This document shows positions 36,499 to 45,703 of a stretch of DNA of 64,000 nucleotides, piece by piece (position 1 is the stretch's first letter; each line of letters opens with the position of its first letter). Made by a program: the position numbers and the translations under genes. The notes beneath the pieces are model-generated. The model did no database searches and was not told where the DNA came from. It saw only the letters and a program-made list of their open reading frames with translations. Source of the DNA: Deltaproteobacteria bacterium (GTDB taxonomy: Bacteria > Bdellovibrionota_B > Oligoflexia > Oligoflexales > CAIYRB01); NCBI GenBank assembly GCA_016874735.1, contig VGTI01000004.1, positions 117,972 through 181,971 on the forward strand. The letters are read 5' to 3'.

Positions 36499-38868
36499 AT
36501 GGCGCATGCATACAAGCGATGCTTATTCGTGATCTTATTGGCGATAGCAATGGCGGCGTGCGCCGGGTCTGAAGCAGATTTGTCCTCCGAACAGGTGGTC
36601 AGTAGGCCCAAGCGGAAAAAGGGTCGTCCAAGTAAGCCTCGAGTCATAAGCGCCAATCAGTTGGCTGCCCTAGACGCCGCGATTGATGAACATGACCACA
36701 CCGCAAACTACGTCAAAGATATTCGCGTTATTGTGAAAGCCACGGAACTCGAAAAAGCAGGAAATTTCGACGGAGCGAGCAAAGCATGGTTTGAAGCGCT
36801 TACTCTAAGTCATGGCTCTTTCGGCAAACTGTCTTTACAAGGATGGATTCGGACCTACGCCGAATCAGCAGGTAAATCGACTGACATAGATGTCTTCAGT
36901 AAGCTTTTGATGACTGAAACGCAAAACGGCAAGCTAAGCCCCTACATGACAGAGTCCGGGCTTAGCCGCGATGAACAGCTAAGACCGATTATTAGGCAAG
37001 TAGCAAGCAAATGGATCTCTTCTGGTCACCACGCCAACGACGCGCAGTCACCCGACTTTCTCCCCCCAACAGGAATCCCAGCTACCGATCCACTGCTGAC
37101 AAAACTGGTTGTTAAATATTGCCGCAAGTCGACCCTGGATGATCCTAGTTGGTCGACCTGGCAACATTCACTTAGTGCGTCATGGCAAGACTACTGGTCT
37201 GCATTGGTCAATTATCAGTGCGGTAACAACTCTACTGCTACCATCAGTATTCTCAAAGAACTGTACCCGCGTCTAGCAGAGCAGCCGGAAACTCAGGGCA
37301 TGGCGGTCGAGATTGCCGGTCGTATGATCTCTCTTCAGCGGTCCGTTGGCCAGAGGGTAGATGCCGCAGAAACCTATTTAGATTTAGTAAAATTATGGGG
37401 AAATCCAGGGGTTACGGGAAAAGCGATGGGAACCGACCCTGTTAGCCTAGTCTTACGACGTATCGATGAAACCCTTTGGGCTGCCAGGTACAGAGCACTA
37501 GTAGGTGATTTGGAAAATGCGAAAACATTTGCACGTGACGCTTTAGTCCTTGCCAAGCGTACCGCCAAGTCACAAAGCCTCTCCCTGCGAAAAGCGCAAA
37601 ACGAGCAATTATCGATACTTACTGTCGATGCATACCACACGCTGGCCTCGCGCGTTGCAGTGGAAAAAAAACACTATCACAGTGCTAGCTCCCTAAATAC
37701 CTTGGCGCTTAAAACCCCCGAATTGAACGATCAATGGCGCGACCGCTTAGCATGGGCCGGTGGGATCTACGAATATCTTTCAGGAAACTACGTAGCGGCC
37801 CTAAACCACTGGAAGAAAGTGCAAGAGTCCACGGCAGATGAGAGCCAAAGAATCGCATCCATGTTCTGGCGGAGTCGTTGTCATGAAAAGCTGGGGCAGA
37901 TCGACGAGGCCGGGCTGGAGTTAGCTAATATGATCGGAAGGGCACCTCTCAGCTACTACAGTGTCATCGCTTCTGGAGAGTCAGGTATTTTGCCACCAAC
38001 CGAATGGAAAAAAGCTATTGGCCACATGCCACAACTAACAGATCGGATCAGCGAAACCCAAGACTTCGGTTTATCTGAGTTACGTCTCCAGCCTAAATTG
38101 GGCCAGTTATTTATGCGAGCCGAACTTCTTCTGGCCGCTGACATTCAATCCCTTGGCCGCGTTGCTGTGGCCGAACTAGAAACTGAAATGAATAGCCGAT
38201 TATCCCCCAAAAAACACCTTAGCGCCTTCGTTTACCTAAGTAGACTTCAGTTTAAAGCTGGGGCTCACCTTGCTGCCATCGGACTCACGGGTAAATTGGC
38301 AAAGTTGGACCAGGACTTTTGGCAGGCCTGGCCAGAGCAGATCCTTATCTACTTCCCTCAGCCATACCTTTCTCTTTACCAAGAGCAGGCTCTTGCACTG
38401 CAGGTGCCAACATCACTCCTTTTGGCCATTTCCCGCCAGGAAAGCGGCTTCACTCCTGACATTCGCAGTTCTGCTAATGCAATCGGCATCATGCAACTGA
38501 TCCCATCAACTGCCAAAAAGTATGCTGCCGAAATCGGTCTCACTCCTAATCAAGGTATTGAGGAGCAATTGCTCGATCCAACAATCAATATTCGTCTGGG
38601 CAGTCATTATCTACGGTTGCTAACTGCAACTTACGATGGCTTCCCGCCGGCCGTTTATGGCAGCTATAATGCTGGTGAGTTTGCCATGGATGCCTGGCTG
38701 AAACGGCGCCATCATCCCGACCCACTTATGTTTGTGGAGCTAGTACCTTTTGGCGAGACTCGCGAATATATTAAAAATGTCTGGCGGAATGCTGTCGTAT
38801 ACGACTATTTGATCAGCCAGGGGATCGGCCCAGTAGACCCAGGTTTTGATTTCGGATTTGCTGGCTAA
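36499..38868 (+). CDS. Lytic murein transglycosylase (Slt-type), lipoprotein
   Basis: Envelope enzyme that cleaves the glycan strands of peptidoglycan, 789 residues. The signal peptide ends in the lipobox MAAC (about residue 21). A long helical superhelix (TPR-like, about residues 70-600) precedes the C-terminal SLT domain. That domain contains LLLAISRQESGFTPDIRSS with the catalytic Glu, NAIGIMQLIPSTAKKYA, YGSYNAGE and PFGETREYIKNV. This is the Slt70 layout with a lipid anchor added. The preceding propeller-like protein is its likely partner. Confidence 0.92.
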   Translation: MAHAYKRCLFVILLAIAMAACAGSEADLSSEQVVSRPKRKKGRPSKPRVISANQLAALDAAIDEHDHTANYVKDIRVIVKATELEKAGNFDGASKAWFEALTLSHGSFGKLSLQGWIRTYAESAGKSTDIDVFSKLLMTETQNGKLSPYMTESGLSRDEQLRPIIRQVASKWISSGHHANDAQSPDFLPPTGIPATDPLLTKLVVKYCRKSTLDDPSWSTWQHSLSASWQDYWSALVNYQCGNNSTATISILKELYPRLAEQPETQGMAVEIAGRMISLQRSVGQRVDAAETYLDLVKLWGNPGVTGKAMGTDPVSLVLRRIDETLWAARYRALVGDLENAKTFARDALVLAKRTAKSQSLSLRKAQNEQLSILTVDAYHTLASRVAVEKKHYHSASSLNTLALKTPELNDQWRDRLAWAGGIYEYLSGNYVAALNHWKKVQESTADESQRIASMFWRSRCHEKLGQIDEAGLELANMIGRAPLSYYSVIASGESGILPPTEWKKAIGHMPQLTDRISETQDFGLSELRLQPKLGQLFMRAELLLAADIQSLGRVAVAELETEMNSRLSPKKHLSAFVYLSRLQFKAGAHLAAIGLTGKLAKLDQDFWQAWPEQILIYFPQPYLSLYQEQALALQVPTSLLLAISRQESGFTPDIRSSANAIGIMQLIPSTAKKYAAEIGLTPNQGIEEQLLDPTINIRLGSHYLRLLTATYDGFPPAVYGSYNAGEFAMDAWLKRRHHPDPLMFVELVPFGETREYIKNVWRNAVVYDYLISQGIGPVDPGFDFGFAG

Positions 38869-38918
38869 GGCGGCGCATGATAAAAAGGTGAGTAACTGTT
38901 TGTACTAGAGGGGCTTAT

Positions 38919-39059
38919 ATGTCGTTAACACCGCAACGTGATCCGCTAAAAGAGGCAGCTGGTTGGATTAGTCTGGCGGTCGTAATGGTGGTTTTTCCCG
39001 CCCTGTTTTATCTCTGTGTGTTTTTTCCGATTTGGGTTGGCTGGACCCCCCGTTGGTAA
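38919..39059 (+). CDS. Very short single-pass membrane protein upstream of ctaB
   Basis: A 46-codon frame with ATG at 38919 and a clear ribosome site (GAGGGG at 38908-38913). The protein starts MSLTPQRDPLKEAAGW, has one hydrophobic helix of about 25 residues (ISLAVVMVVFPALFYLCVFF) and ends IWVGWTPRW. The size, helix and charge pattern resemble small accessory subunits of respiratory enzymes, but no family is recognised. It lies 139 bases before ctaB on the same strand, mirrored by another short protein just after ctaB. Confidence 0.6.
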   Translation: MSLTPQRDPLKEAAGWISLAVVMVVFPALFYLCVFFPIWVGWTPRW

Positions 39060-39139
39060 GCTGAAGCGCAAGGCTGTCTTTGCCCAGGCGCCGCTATAGA
39101 GACCCCTCCCGACCAAGATCGAGTTGAGTGGTCAAGCCT

Positions 39140-39154
39140 ACGTGTTGTACACGT
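39140..39154 (+). promoter_or_regulatory. Inverted repeat upstream of ctaB
   Basis: ACGTGT and ACACGT flank a three-base centre (TGT), making a short perfect inverted repeat 45-60 bases before the ctaB start. It could be a regulator site or a hairpin in the leader. No -35/-10 pair is convincing next to it. Confidence 0.3.
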
Positions 39155-39198
39155 GAGGTAGCCGATCTATTCGGACGCAACATTTGGAGCAAACGCGC

Positions 39199-40107
39199 GT
39201 GTCACAAACTTTCACTGAAACTGCCCCTAAGGCAACCTCTTCAGGTTGGCAAAGCTACCTTCCGTTAACTAAGCCGACAATATCACTGTTAGTGGTTGTC
39301 ACAATGTTACCTACAATGCTGCTTGCTGCCCAGGTGACTCTGAGCCCGACTTTGATGGTTGCTGCCATTATTGGGACTTTTCTATCGTCCGCGTCTGCTT
39401 CAGTGTTTAACCACTTACTGGATGCTGACCTTGACGTGGTCATGAATAGAACTCGTGGACGCCCAGTTCCGTCTGGCCAGGTTTCAGCAATGAAAGGCTT
39501 CATTTTCGGAGGCATTTTAGCTGCTATCTCCATGATAGTTCTCTACAAGTGGACTACCCCAGCAGCAGCTTATATCGCTCTCGCGGCTAATGTATTTTAC
39601 GTACTTATATATACCCTGTGTTTAAAGCGATATACTGATCAAAACATCGTGATAGGTGGGGCGGCTGGAGCCGTCGGCCCTCTGATTGGATGGGCCTCAG
39701 TTCACGGCAGTTTGGGCTGGCAAGCGTGGGTGCTGTTTGGGATCATTTTTCTTTGGACACCCCCACACTTTTGGGCGCTAGCGATCAAGTACCAGAAAGA
39801 CTACGCGGCTGCTAACGTACCCATGCTGCCCGTTACACGTGGAGAAGCGAACACACGCAAGCAAATACTGCTCTACACTTTGACTCTGCTCCCTGCAGTT
39901 GGTTCCCTATTTGTCTTTGGTGCCGTCGGGTATCTCTTTCTGATCATCGCTGGGGCGGCCACTATTTATTTCTGCTGGCAAGCATGGGCGTTATTCGCAT
40001 CCAAAAGCAACGCACTTGCGATGCCACTTTTCCATTATTCGTGCCTGTATCTCTTTGCCGTATTTGGTGCCCTGGCCATCGATAGGTTGACGGTCGGTAT
40101 ATTATGA
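39199..40107 (+). CDS. ctaB: Protoheme IX farnesyltransferase (heme O synthase)
   Basis: Membrane prenyltransferase that adds farnesyl to heme B, giving heme O for heme-copper oxidases, about 302 residues and nine helices. GTG 39199 is preferred over TTG 39184 because GGAG lies at 39186-39189. Marks are YLPLTKPTISLLVVVT, the first Asp-rich motif NHLLDADLDVVMNRTRGRP, LKRYTDQNIVIGGAAGAVG and WTPPHFWALAIKYQKDY. No oxidase genes are in the window. The stop overlaps the start of the next short gene in ATGA. Confidence 0.94.
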   Translation: MSQTFTETAPKATSSGWQSYLPLTKPTISLLVVVTMLPTMLLAAQVTLSPTLMVAAIIGTFLSSASASVFNHLLDADLDVVMNRTRGRPVPSGQVSAMKGFIFGGILAAISMIVLYKWTTPAAAYIALAANVFYVLIYTLCLKRYTDQNIVIGGAAGAVGPLIGWASVHGSLGWQAWVLFGIIFLWTPPHFWALAIKYQKDYAAANVPMLPVTRGEANTRKQILLYTLTLLPAVGSLFVFGAVGYLFLIIAGAATIYFCWQAWALFASKSNALAMPLFHYSCLYLFAVFGALAIDRLTVGIL

Positions 40108-40250
40108 CCAAATTAACCCATACTAAGTGGCGACGGATCTTTCTCGGGCCATCCGCAAGCTACCACAATCATTACCGTAACTGGCTATATCTGGGCTTCA
40201 TCATACTGATTTTAATAATAGCTTTAGTAAATCCTAGTTTTTTCCGATAA
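40104..40250 (+). CDS. Very short single-pass membrane protein coupled to ctaB
   Basis: A 48-codon frame whose ATG overlaps the ctaB stop (ATGA), which argues for real translation. The protein has a basic N-terminus (MTKLTHTKWRRIFLGPSAS), then one hydrophobic helix (WLYLGFIILILIIALV), and ends NPSFFR, a topology with a basic cytoplasmic head. No family is recognised. Its coupling to heme O synthase suggests a role in cytochrome oxidase biogenesis, which is inference. Confidence 0.6.
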   Translation: MTKLTHTKWRRIFLGPSASYHNHYRNWLYLGFIILILIIALVNPSFFR

Positions 40251-40280
40251 CTATGTGTACGGATCGGTAGGGTATCGAAA

Positions 40281-40295
40281 GCTCAGGATTTGAGC
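40281..40295 (+). promoter_or_regulatory. Small hairpin before the NifU-like gene
   Basis: GCTCA and TGAGC form a five-pair stem with a five-base loop, ending 13 bases before the ATG at 40309 and just before its AAGG ribosome site. There is no U run after it, so it is not a standard terminator. Confidence 0.25.
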
Positions 40296-40308
40296 GTCGA
40301 AGGTTAGT

Positions 40309-40530
40309 ATGCTCGAAAAGATTAAAGAAATTATAGAAAACGAAATAAATCCGCAGCTCCAGCTTCACGCCGGCGGCTGCGAGCTCATTGATGTCGATGA
40401 CGGTGTCGTCACCCTGCGCATGTACGGCGGATGTTCGGGATGTCCGTCCAGTACCATCACCCTTTTCAATGGTATCGTACCGATACTTAAGGAGCATTTC
40501 CCTGACATCAAGGATGTGCTGCTAGCCTAA
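40309..40530 (+). CDS. NifU C-terminal domain (Nfu-type) iron-sulfur protein
   Basis: A 73-residue protein consisting only of an Nfu domain. It has INPQLQLHAGGCELIDVDDG followed by MYGGCSGCPSSTITLFNGI, whose CxxC pair binds a 4Fe-4S cluster between two subunits. Such proteins carry clusters to target enzymes. MqnC and the ferredoxin in this window are examples of possible clients, but no specific link is shown. Confidence 0.93.
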   Translation: MLEKIKEIIENEINPQLQLHAGGCELIDVDDGVVTLRMYGGCSGCPSSTITLFNGIVPILKEHFPDIKDVLLA

Positions 40531-40591
40531 AGTAACACCTCTTTTTACCGATAACTGATCAAATGCGATCGTTTCGGTAGAGGGGATGTTT

Positions 40592-41065
40592 ATGATTGGG
40601 CAGAGGTTTGTGTACGCAGCTATTCTCCTGTGTACGGCTCTTAATGCTCTAGCAGCACCCGCAGCGCCTACATCAACTGCCAAGCCCGACTTTTTCTTCA
40701 CCTACCCTCAACCACCACGCATGAAGCCGCGAGACAAAATGTTGGTGGCTCCAGGATACGCCCTCCCACCGGAGCACGAGCGCTATGTATGGAAAACTAC
40801 TGGCAAGAACCCTCAGGGCAAGGTCCGCTACACTGGATCGGTGCCTGTCTACTATATAGATCCATATAAACGAGTCCCAATTGGAGAAATCCCGATAGGG
40901 ACTGAAGTCAACCTCGATACTGTGACACATTTTCGTGGGGTCATGCACTTTCGCGTGCCATTTGTCTCGCCACAGCTAGATAAAGTTTTAAGGGTTGGTT
41001 GGCGCGGCTACGCTTGGATCAGTGGCGAATACATTAAAGCTACTGCATATAAGCCAGCTGGCTAG
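40592..41065 (+). CDS. Exported protein of unknown function
   Basis: Protein of 157 residues from ATG 40592, preferred to the ATG two codons earlier because AGGGG (40581-40585) would otherwise touch the start. A signal peptide ends near NALAAPA. The mature part is Pro-rich at first, then beta-rich, with RVPIGEIPIGTEVNLDTVTH and RVGWRGYAWISGEYIKA, a pattern that could form an SH3-like fold. No family recognised. Confidence 0.65.
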   Translation: MIGQRFVYAAILLCTALNALAAPAAPTSTAKPDFFFTYPQPPRMKPRDKMLVAPGYALPPEHERYVWKTTGKNPQGKVRYTGSVPVYYIDPYKRVPIGEIPIGTEVNLDTVTHFRGVMHFRVPFVSPQLDKVLRVGWRGYAWISGEYIKATAYKPAG

Positions 41066-41211
41066 ATTGTATACAGATCCATGTTAGTGATTTTGATTAC
41101 TTGCGCGCGATTTCCCGGTGGCATAACTATTGCTGATATGTAAACGAGCCTAAGTCTTGGCTCTAAGCGTGAACAATCTGCTCCCCGCTGCTGCTGCCGA
41201 GGTCCCACCCT

Positions 41212-41508
41212 ATGGAAACTGCCAATGTTGTTTTTGAGCATCCTTTTGACAAAACCACTCTCGAGCAAATTAATGATTTGCGGCGCCTCCGACTGAGCAT
41301 GGCTGAAACCATGCTGCAAGACGTCAGTGGCACCGGAGGTTCGCTTCGAGAGAGAGGATTGGCCTCTGATTTCAGCAATGATGAGCTGCGCCAAGAGTTG
41401 ATGATGCGGGTCTGTGAATTGCGCTCGCGCCTAAGTGAGCCGAACGTGATTTATGCCGATGAGATCGACTTTTACATCGATCTCATGGACCAAAACCCAG
41501 ATGACTAG
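41212..41508 (+). CDS. Small helical protein of unknown function
   Basis: Unrecognised 98-residue soluble protein, strongly charged and mostly helical (FDKTTLEQINDLRRLRLSMA, then ELMMRVCELRSRLSE), ending with an acidic DLMDQNPDD. GAGG precedes the ATG. It looks like a small adaptor or regulator, but nothing specific can be said. Its stop overlaps that of map by four bases (CTAG). The 146 bases upstream hold no other gene I can support. Confidence 0.55.
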   Translation: METANVVFEHPFDKTTLEQINDLRRLRLSMAETMLQDVSGTGGSLRERGLASDFSNDELRQELMMRVCELRSRLSEPNVIYADEIDFYIDLMDQNPDD

Positions 41509-42290
41509 ACCTTGGGCCGTGAGGCAATTTCTCGGTCTGATTCCGTCAAAATGATCACTTCTCCGCTGCTCATGATTGCAAGCGTATGCTCCCATTGGGC
41601 GGATAGCCCGCCGTCAACAGTCACCGCGGTCCAGCCATCTCGCAATACTTTTGTTTTCCAATGGCCTTGGTTGATCATCGGCTCGATTGTGAATACCATT
41701 CCAGGACCAAGTCGGGTCCCCTTGCCCTTTTGACCGTAGTGAAGGATCTGTGGATCTTCATGAAAGGTCCGGCCAATTCCATGCCCGACGAATTCACGCA
41801 CAACACTAAAACCATGGGATTCAGCGTATTGTTGTATAGCTGCTCCGATATCTCCTGTGCGGCCGCCATCCTGGACAGCGGCTATACCCCTGAATAAACT
41901 GACCCTTGCACACTCACTTAGCTTACGAGCTGCAGGCGAAACAGAGTTGCCAACATAAAACATCCGCGAAGTATCGCCATAAAAGCCATCAACTATTGAC
42001 GTGACGTCGATGTTGATGATGTCGCCGTCGCGTAACCTCTGCTTAGCATTGGGAATGCCATGGCACACGACTTCGTTGACCGAAGTGCAAATGGACTTAG
42101 GGAACCCTTTATAGTTTAGAGGTGCTGGAATACCGCCATGCTTGATCGTGTATTCATGCGCTAAGTCATTCAACTCTAATGTGGTGACTCCGGGCTTGAC
42201 GTAGGGTTCCAGATAGTCCAATAAATTTGCCGACAACTGTCCGGCCGCACGCATGGCCAAGATCTCGGCATCAGATTTCAAAACGATCAC
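41505..42290 (-). CDS. map: Methionine aminopeptidase, type I
   Basis: Removes the initiator methionine from new proteins, 261 residues. All five metal ligands are visible: Asp95 and Asp106 (INIDVTSIVDGFYGD), His170 in VGHGIGRTFHEDP, Glu203 in FTIEPMI and Glu234 in WEHTLAI. It starts with GTG at 42290. There is no N-terminal zinc-finger extension, so it is the short type Ia form. Confidence 0.96.
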   Translation of the reverse strand: MIVLKSDAEILAMRAAGQLSANLLDYLEPYVKPGVTTLELNDLAHEYTIKHGGIPAPLNYKGFPKSICTSVNEVVCHGIPNAKQRLRDGDIINIDVTSIVDGFYGDTSRMFYVGNSVSPAARKLSECARVSLFRGIAAVQDGGRTGDIGAAIQQYAESHGFSVVREFVGHGIGRTFHEDPQILHYGQKGKGTRLGPGMVFTIEPMINQGHWKTKVLRDGWTAVTVDGGLSAQWEHTLAIMSSGEVIILTESDREIASRPKV

Positions 42291-42347
42291 TTTTGGGGTC
42301 CCTTCTGCCTAAAAACGTGAGCCCAGCCTAGAGCTGGCCGCCACTCC

Positions 42348-43871
42348 TCAGAAAAGGAGCTGACGGAACCAATCAGGATTACGCTGACTGATACTGCCCT
42401 TGGCTAACTTGAAATTGGCAGGGTTGTCTATGCAGGCTTTTTGCTGCAATAGCACTGTGACACCCTCCAAGTCGGCAAAATCACGTTGTACAGCACTGAG
42501 TAGACTCCAGTCCGGCTTCTGATAAGTTATTGAAATAGCATACTTTTCAAGGTCGTGATCGAGATTTTTGTCGGTTACCGGTTGAACTGGCCACTCCAGC
42601 TTTGCCCCGGAATGAAAGTAGGGCAGGTAACTCACACGCGGCCAGTCGACGGCAAAATTTGCTAACATACCGTCCACTTTTTCCCCTGCTGCAATTTGCG
42701 TTTTAACTTCGACTGCTATCCCTACGGCGGATAGAGAGTCCAAGATGACTTTTTCTGCCAGGCCAGCCTGATTACTCTGGGTGAGAAATGTGAGTTTTAT
42801 TGGCTCTCCGCGCTCATCCAACCTAGGGGATGTCGATGTGACGCGCTTTAGCCCCAACCGATTTAGTGCTGCCGAAGCAGCTTTAAGGTCGAACACTTGG
42901 GGCGGTAATTTAGCATCATATCCAGGGTGATTTTTCGGGATAGGTGAGTTAGCGCTTTCCGCTAAAGCAGCCGCGCCAGAGCTTGCCAGGGCCGACCGCG
43001 GCATTAACTGACCAATAGCACGACGAAATTCAGCCTGTGACCCGAGAGGGCTACGCTTATCCCATACAAGCATAAGTAGATTCGGCAGCTCTAGGGTATG
43101 TGAGCAACTGTAGCTGGCGTCTGGTGGTCTCACCGCAGGAGAACTACTTACTGCACCGGCAAACCGCACGTAAAGAGCTTGGGTTGGCTTAGTCGCGGGT
43201 GCTTGACCGGTGGCATAAAGCGCGAGCTCTGGCATCGCACGTTGTAGTTTATACCCAGGCGTAGGAGCCAGGGCTACGCCCCACGAAGCTGATTGCGGGC
43301 GGTAAAGTCCAACACATTCGTACTTATAGGCCTCAGTACCAGGCTGGCTGGGCCGAAAGAAAGGTACACCATTCAGAACGTAAGGACCGAAAGCCGGCTT
43401 ATTTTTGAACTGTATTTTTACGGTTTGTGGACCAGTTGCGTTGACTTCGAATTCTCCCGTGTCCCAAATCTGTCCAGAGCGGATTGATACAACAGGACCG
43501 AGCTCTGCCCGCAGGAACTTTGCCAAATCCTCAGATGTAACCGGTTCTCCACGCCACCAGTAAAGCCCCGTGCGCAGGTCCATGGTCCAAACAGTCTGTC
43601 CTCCTGCTGTTTCATGTCGCACACTCTTGAGCAAAAGCTCCTCGGACTTACGTTCATCCAAATTCAACCTTGTCAGTGGTGGACACATTTGCCGTCCATA
43701 GACGGGATCGTCACCAAGCTCTATCGCCGGAGTATCACCACTCAAATTGGGCGCAGGCCACCCAACCACATGAACCGTTGCAGCAGCCGCAACTTTAGGA
43801 CTCGACATTGCGTTCAGCGACAACATCACTAGGAACGCTGCTTTAATTTTTCGGATTTTGCGTGTGATCAT
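42348..43871 (-). CDS. Periplasmic solute-binding protein, family 5
   Basis: Exported binding protein of 507 residues with a cleavable signal peptide (about residues 1-30, ending SSPKVAAAA) and no lipobox. The fold follows peptide/nickel-type family 5 proteins: TVWTMDLRTGLYWWRGEPVT near residue 115 matches the conserved WTFxLRxGxxWxDG stretch, followed by a long two-lobed body. Permease and ATPase genes are absent here, so it either works with a distant transporter or serves another role. The usual Asp-Gly of the signature is replaced by Gly-Glu. Confidence 0.82.
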   Translation of the reverse strand: MITRKIRKIKAAFLVMLSLNAMSSPKVAAAATVHVVGWPAPNLSGDTPAIELGDDPVYGRQMCPPLTRLNLDERKSEELLLKSVRHETAGGQTVWTMDLRTGLYWWRGEPVTSEDLAKFLRAELGPVVSIRSGQIWDTGEFEVNATGPQTVKIQFKNKPAFGPYVLNGVPFFRPSQPGTEAYKYECVGLYRPQSASWGVALAPTPGYKLQRAMPELALYATGQAPATKPTQALYVRFAGAVSSSPAVRPPDASYSCSHTLELPNLLMLVWDKRSPLGSQAEFRRAIGQLMPRSALASSGAAALAESANSPIPKNHPGYDAKLPPQVFDLKAASAALNRLGLKRVTSTSPRLDERGEPIKLTFLTQSNQAGLAEKVILDSLSAVGIAVEVKTQIAAGEKVDGMLANFAVDWPRVSYLPYFHSGAKLEWPVQPVTDKNLDHDLEKYAISITYQKPDWSLLSAVQRDFADLEGVTVLLQQKACIDNPANFKLAKGSISQRNPDWFRQLLF

Positions 43872-43946
43872 AGTCCCATCTCACCTATATTTGGGTAGAT
43901 TGGTGTTACCCCACCGGCTTTCTAAACTCGAATTGTTGGAGCCAGG

Positions 43947-45098
43947 ATGCCACCGCTAGGTGACAGATACGATATTATCATTTTAGGCTCTGGAATCACT
44001 GGTCTATCTACTGTTTATCACCTTCGTAAAGCTGGCGTCCAGTCTATCGCTCTAGCCAGCGCCACGGACCGGGCTCAAATTGCGACCAGTTCAACGCCAG
44101 GACTCTTATTTGGTACGCCTCTGGATAATTTTACGCGCCCCTCTCACCGTCATGGCACGGATGTTGCCCGAGATATTTGGCAATTTAGTTCATCTGCATT
44201 TGAAGGCGTAATAAGCTATTGTGACGCACATAAAATCCCTCACGCTAAGGGCCAGCGCCAGCGCTTCATCACCAGTGATCACGAGGTTTCTGAAGCCATC
44301 ATTGCGACTCAGCAGCTTCAAAATATCGGGCGTCCAGTCCAGATGAGGACTCCGCCAATAGAGTGCTCCTCGACAGTGCGTGCTGTCCAAGATGAAGGAT
44401 TGTTGGGAGCTGTTGTCGAAGTTCCCGACCTCCTTGCAGCCCTTGAGTCCCATCCCTATGCGGCTATGCTACCCAAGATTGATAGGATCGCTGCTGACGG
44501 CCGTGGCCCGATCGCATTATTCACCGCAGATGGACGGCAGTTTACCTGCGAGATCGTGGTACTAGCCTGCCACCTAGACATCTCAAGATTACTGCCTGAG
44601 TTATCAGAGGCAATCGTCACAACGGCCCAGCAGTGGTGTCAAATAGACTTCGATCACGCTGTGCCACCCGCATTCCACAACCTGATCTTTAGTTGGAACC
44701 ATGGAAACGTCTGGGGCGGATTCAACACCCCCCAAAGCGCGCGGATCGGGGGTGCAAGTTACCTCCGGCCAAACGGTGGAATGGAGGCAGAAGTAGCGTC
44801 CGTCGATCCCCAAATAAGCGACCATCTGATGGAGCAGCTAACAAGAAATTTTGCCTTTTTAAAGTCACCAAGGATCATGAAAACTACGGCTGGTCTGGAC
44901 ATTCGCCCTTGTGACGAGTTACCAATTATTGGGCCTATGTTTGGTAACGGGCGAGTTCTCGTGGCTTGTGGCTATATGGGTCACGGGCTGTCTTGGGGCT
45001 TCCATGCTGGCAAATGCCTTGCTGAACTCATGGTCACCGGTCGTGCGATGGACCTGCCTCGGAGCTTTTGGCCTGAACGACTTCGCTCTCTGGAGTAA
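43947..45098 (+). CDS. FAD-dependent oxidoreductase, DAO family
   Basis: Flavoenzyme of 383 residues with an N-terminal dinucleotide-binding motif (DIIILGSGITGLSTVYHLRK) followed by a D-amino-acid-oxidase-type body. The ending TAGLDIRPCDELPIIGPMF, then YMGHGLSWGFHAGK, fits the family's FAD-closing region. The substrate may be an amino acid, an amine or a sugar acid; the sequence does not say. TTGGAG lies ahead of the ATG. It is divergent from the solute-binding protein and followed by yacG. Confidence 0.85.
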   Translation: MPPLGDRYDIIILGSGITGLSTVYHLRKAGVQSIALASATDRAQIATSSTPGLLFGTPLDNFTRPSHRHGTDVARDIWQFSSSAFEGVISYCDAHKIPHAKGQRQRFITSDHEVSEAIIATQQLQNIGRPVQMRTPPIECSSTVRAVQDEGLLGAVVEVPDLLAALESHPYAAMLPKIDRIAADGRGPIALFTADGRQFTCEIVVLACHLDISRLLPELSEAIVTTAQQWCQIDFDHAVPPAFHNLIFSWNHGNVWGGFNTPQSARIGGASYLRPNGGMEAEVASVDPQISDHLMEQLTRNFAFLKSPRIMKTTAGLDIRPCDELPIIGPMFGNGRVLVACGYMGHGLSWGFHAGKCLAELMVTGRAMDLPRSFWPERLRSLE

Positions 45099-45104
45099 TA
45101 ACTA

Positions 45105-45332
45105 ATGCACGCAAGCTTAATGAAGAGCCTTAAAACGGTGAAATGCCCAAGGTGTGGCTGCTTGACCACCTACACAAGTACCAATCAATCGCGTCCTTTT
45201 TGCAGCGAGCGTTGCAAAAACGACGATATCGTCAATTGGGCAACCGAAAGCTATGGGATCCCAGGCTCCACTAAGGATGAGCTTCAGGACGCAATATTAT
45301 GGACTGCTGACGAAACCATAGACGATATTTGA
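45105..45332 (+). CDS. yacG: YacG-type zinc-binding DNA gyrase inhibitor
   Basis: Small protein of about 75 residues (70 if the second ATG at 45120 is used). The zinc motif is KCPRCGCLTTY, followed by RPFCSERCKNDDIVNWATES, giving the four cysteines of YacG in the usual spacing. YacG binds GyrB in E. coli. It starts six bases after the oxidoreductase gene. An acidic tail follows the zinc domain. Confidence 0.88.
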   Translation: MHASLMKSLKTVKCPRCGCLTTYTSTNQSRPFCSERCKNDDIVNWATESYGIPGSTKDELQDAILWTADETIDDI

Positions 45333-45337
45333 GGGAG

Positions 45338-45691
45338 TCAGCCGATAGGCCGCTCACAAAACCGCAGCTCATCGACTGGCTGGCCACCAATGAGGTGCTC
45401 CTGCAGCACACGCTCAAGATTAACCGGATTCAATGAGTGGTACCAGATCCCGCCCGGGTAAACCAAACCAATGGGACCTGAGCGACATATACGCAGGCAT
45501 CCCACTTTAGTTCTGAAGACTGGGCCCGGCGTAAGATGGAGCTCCTTCAAGCGACGTTTCAAGTATTCCCAACTCTCAGCACCCTGGTGCGAGCTGCAGC
45601 AATCCTCTCCGACACAAAGGAATATGTGCTGCTCCACGGAGTCAATGTGCAAGCCATCCGCAATTTTCTTTAACTGATCGTTAAGGCCCAA
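45338..45691 (-). CDS. Thioredoxin-like [2Fe-2S] ferredoxin
   Basis: Protein of 117 residues with the cysteine pattern of thioredoxin-fold 2Fe-2S proteins. The first pair lies in [16 protein letters not shown] and the second pair in [12 protein letters not shown], followed by [14 protein letters not shown]. It is probably a small soluble electron carrier. It is preceded on the same strand by two short unknown genes and convergent with yacG, with five bases between stops. Confidence 0.9.
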   Translation of the reverse strand: MGLNDQLKKIADGLHIDSVEQHIFLCVGEDCCSSHQGAESWEYLKRRLKELHLTPGPVFRTKVGCLRICRSGPIGLVYPGGIWYHSLNPVNLERVLQEHLIGGQPVDELRFCERPIG

Positions 45692-45703
45692 ACAGTCGCT
45701 CCC

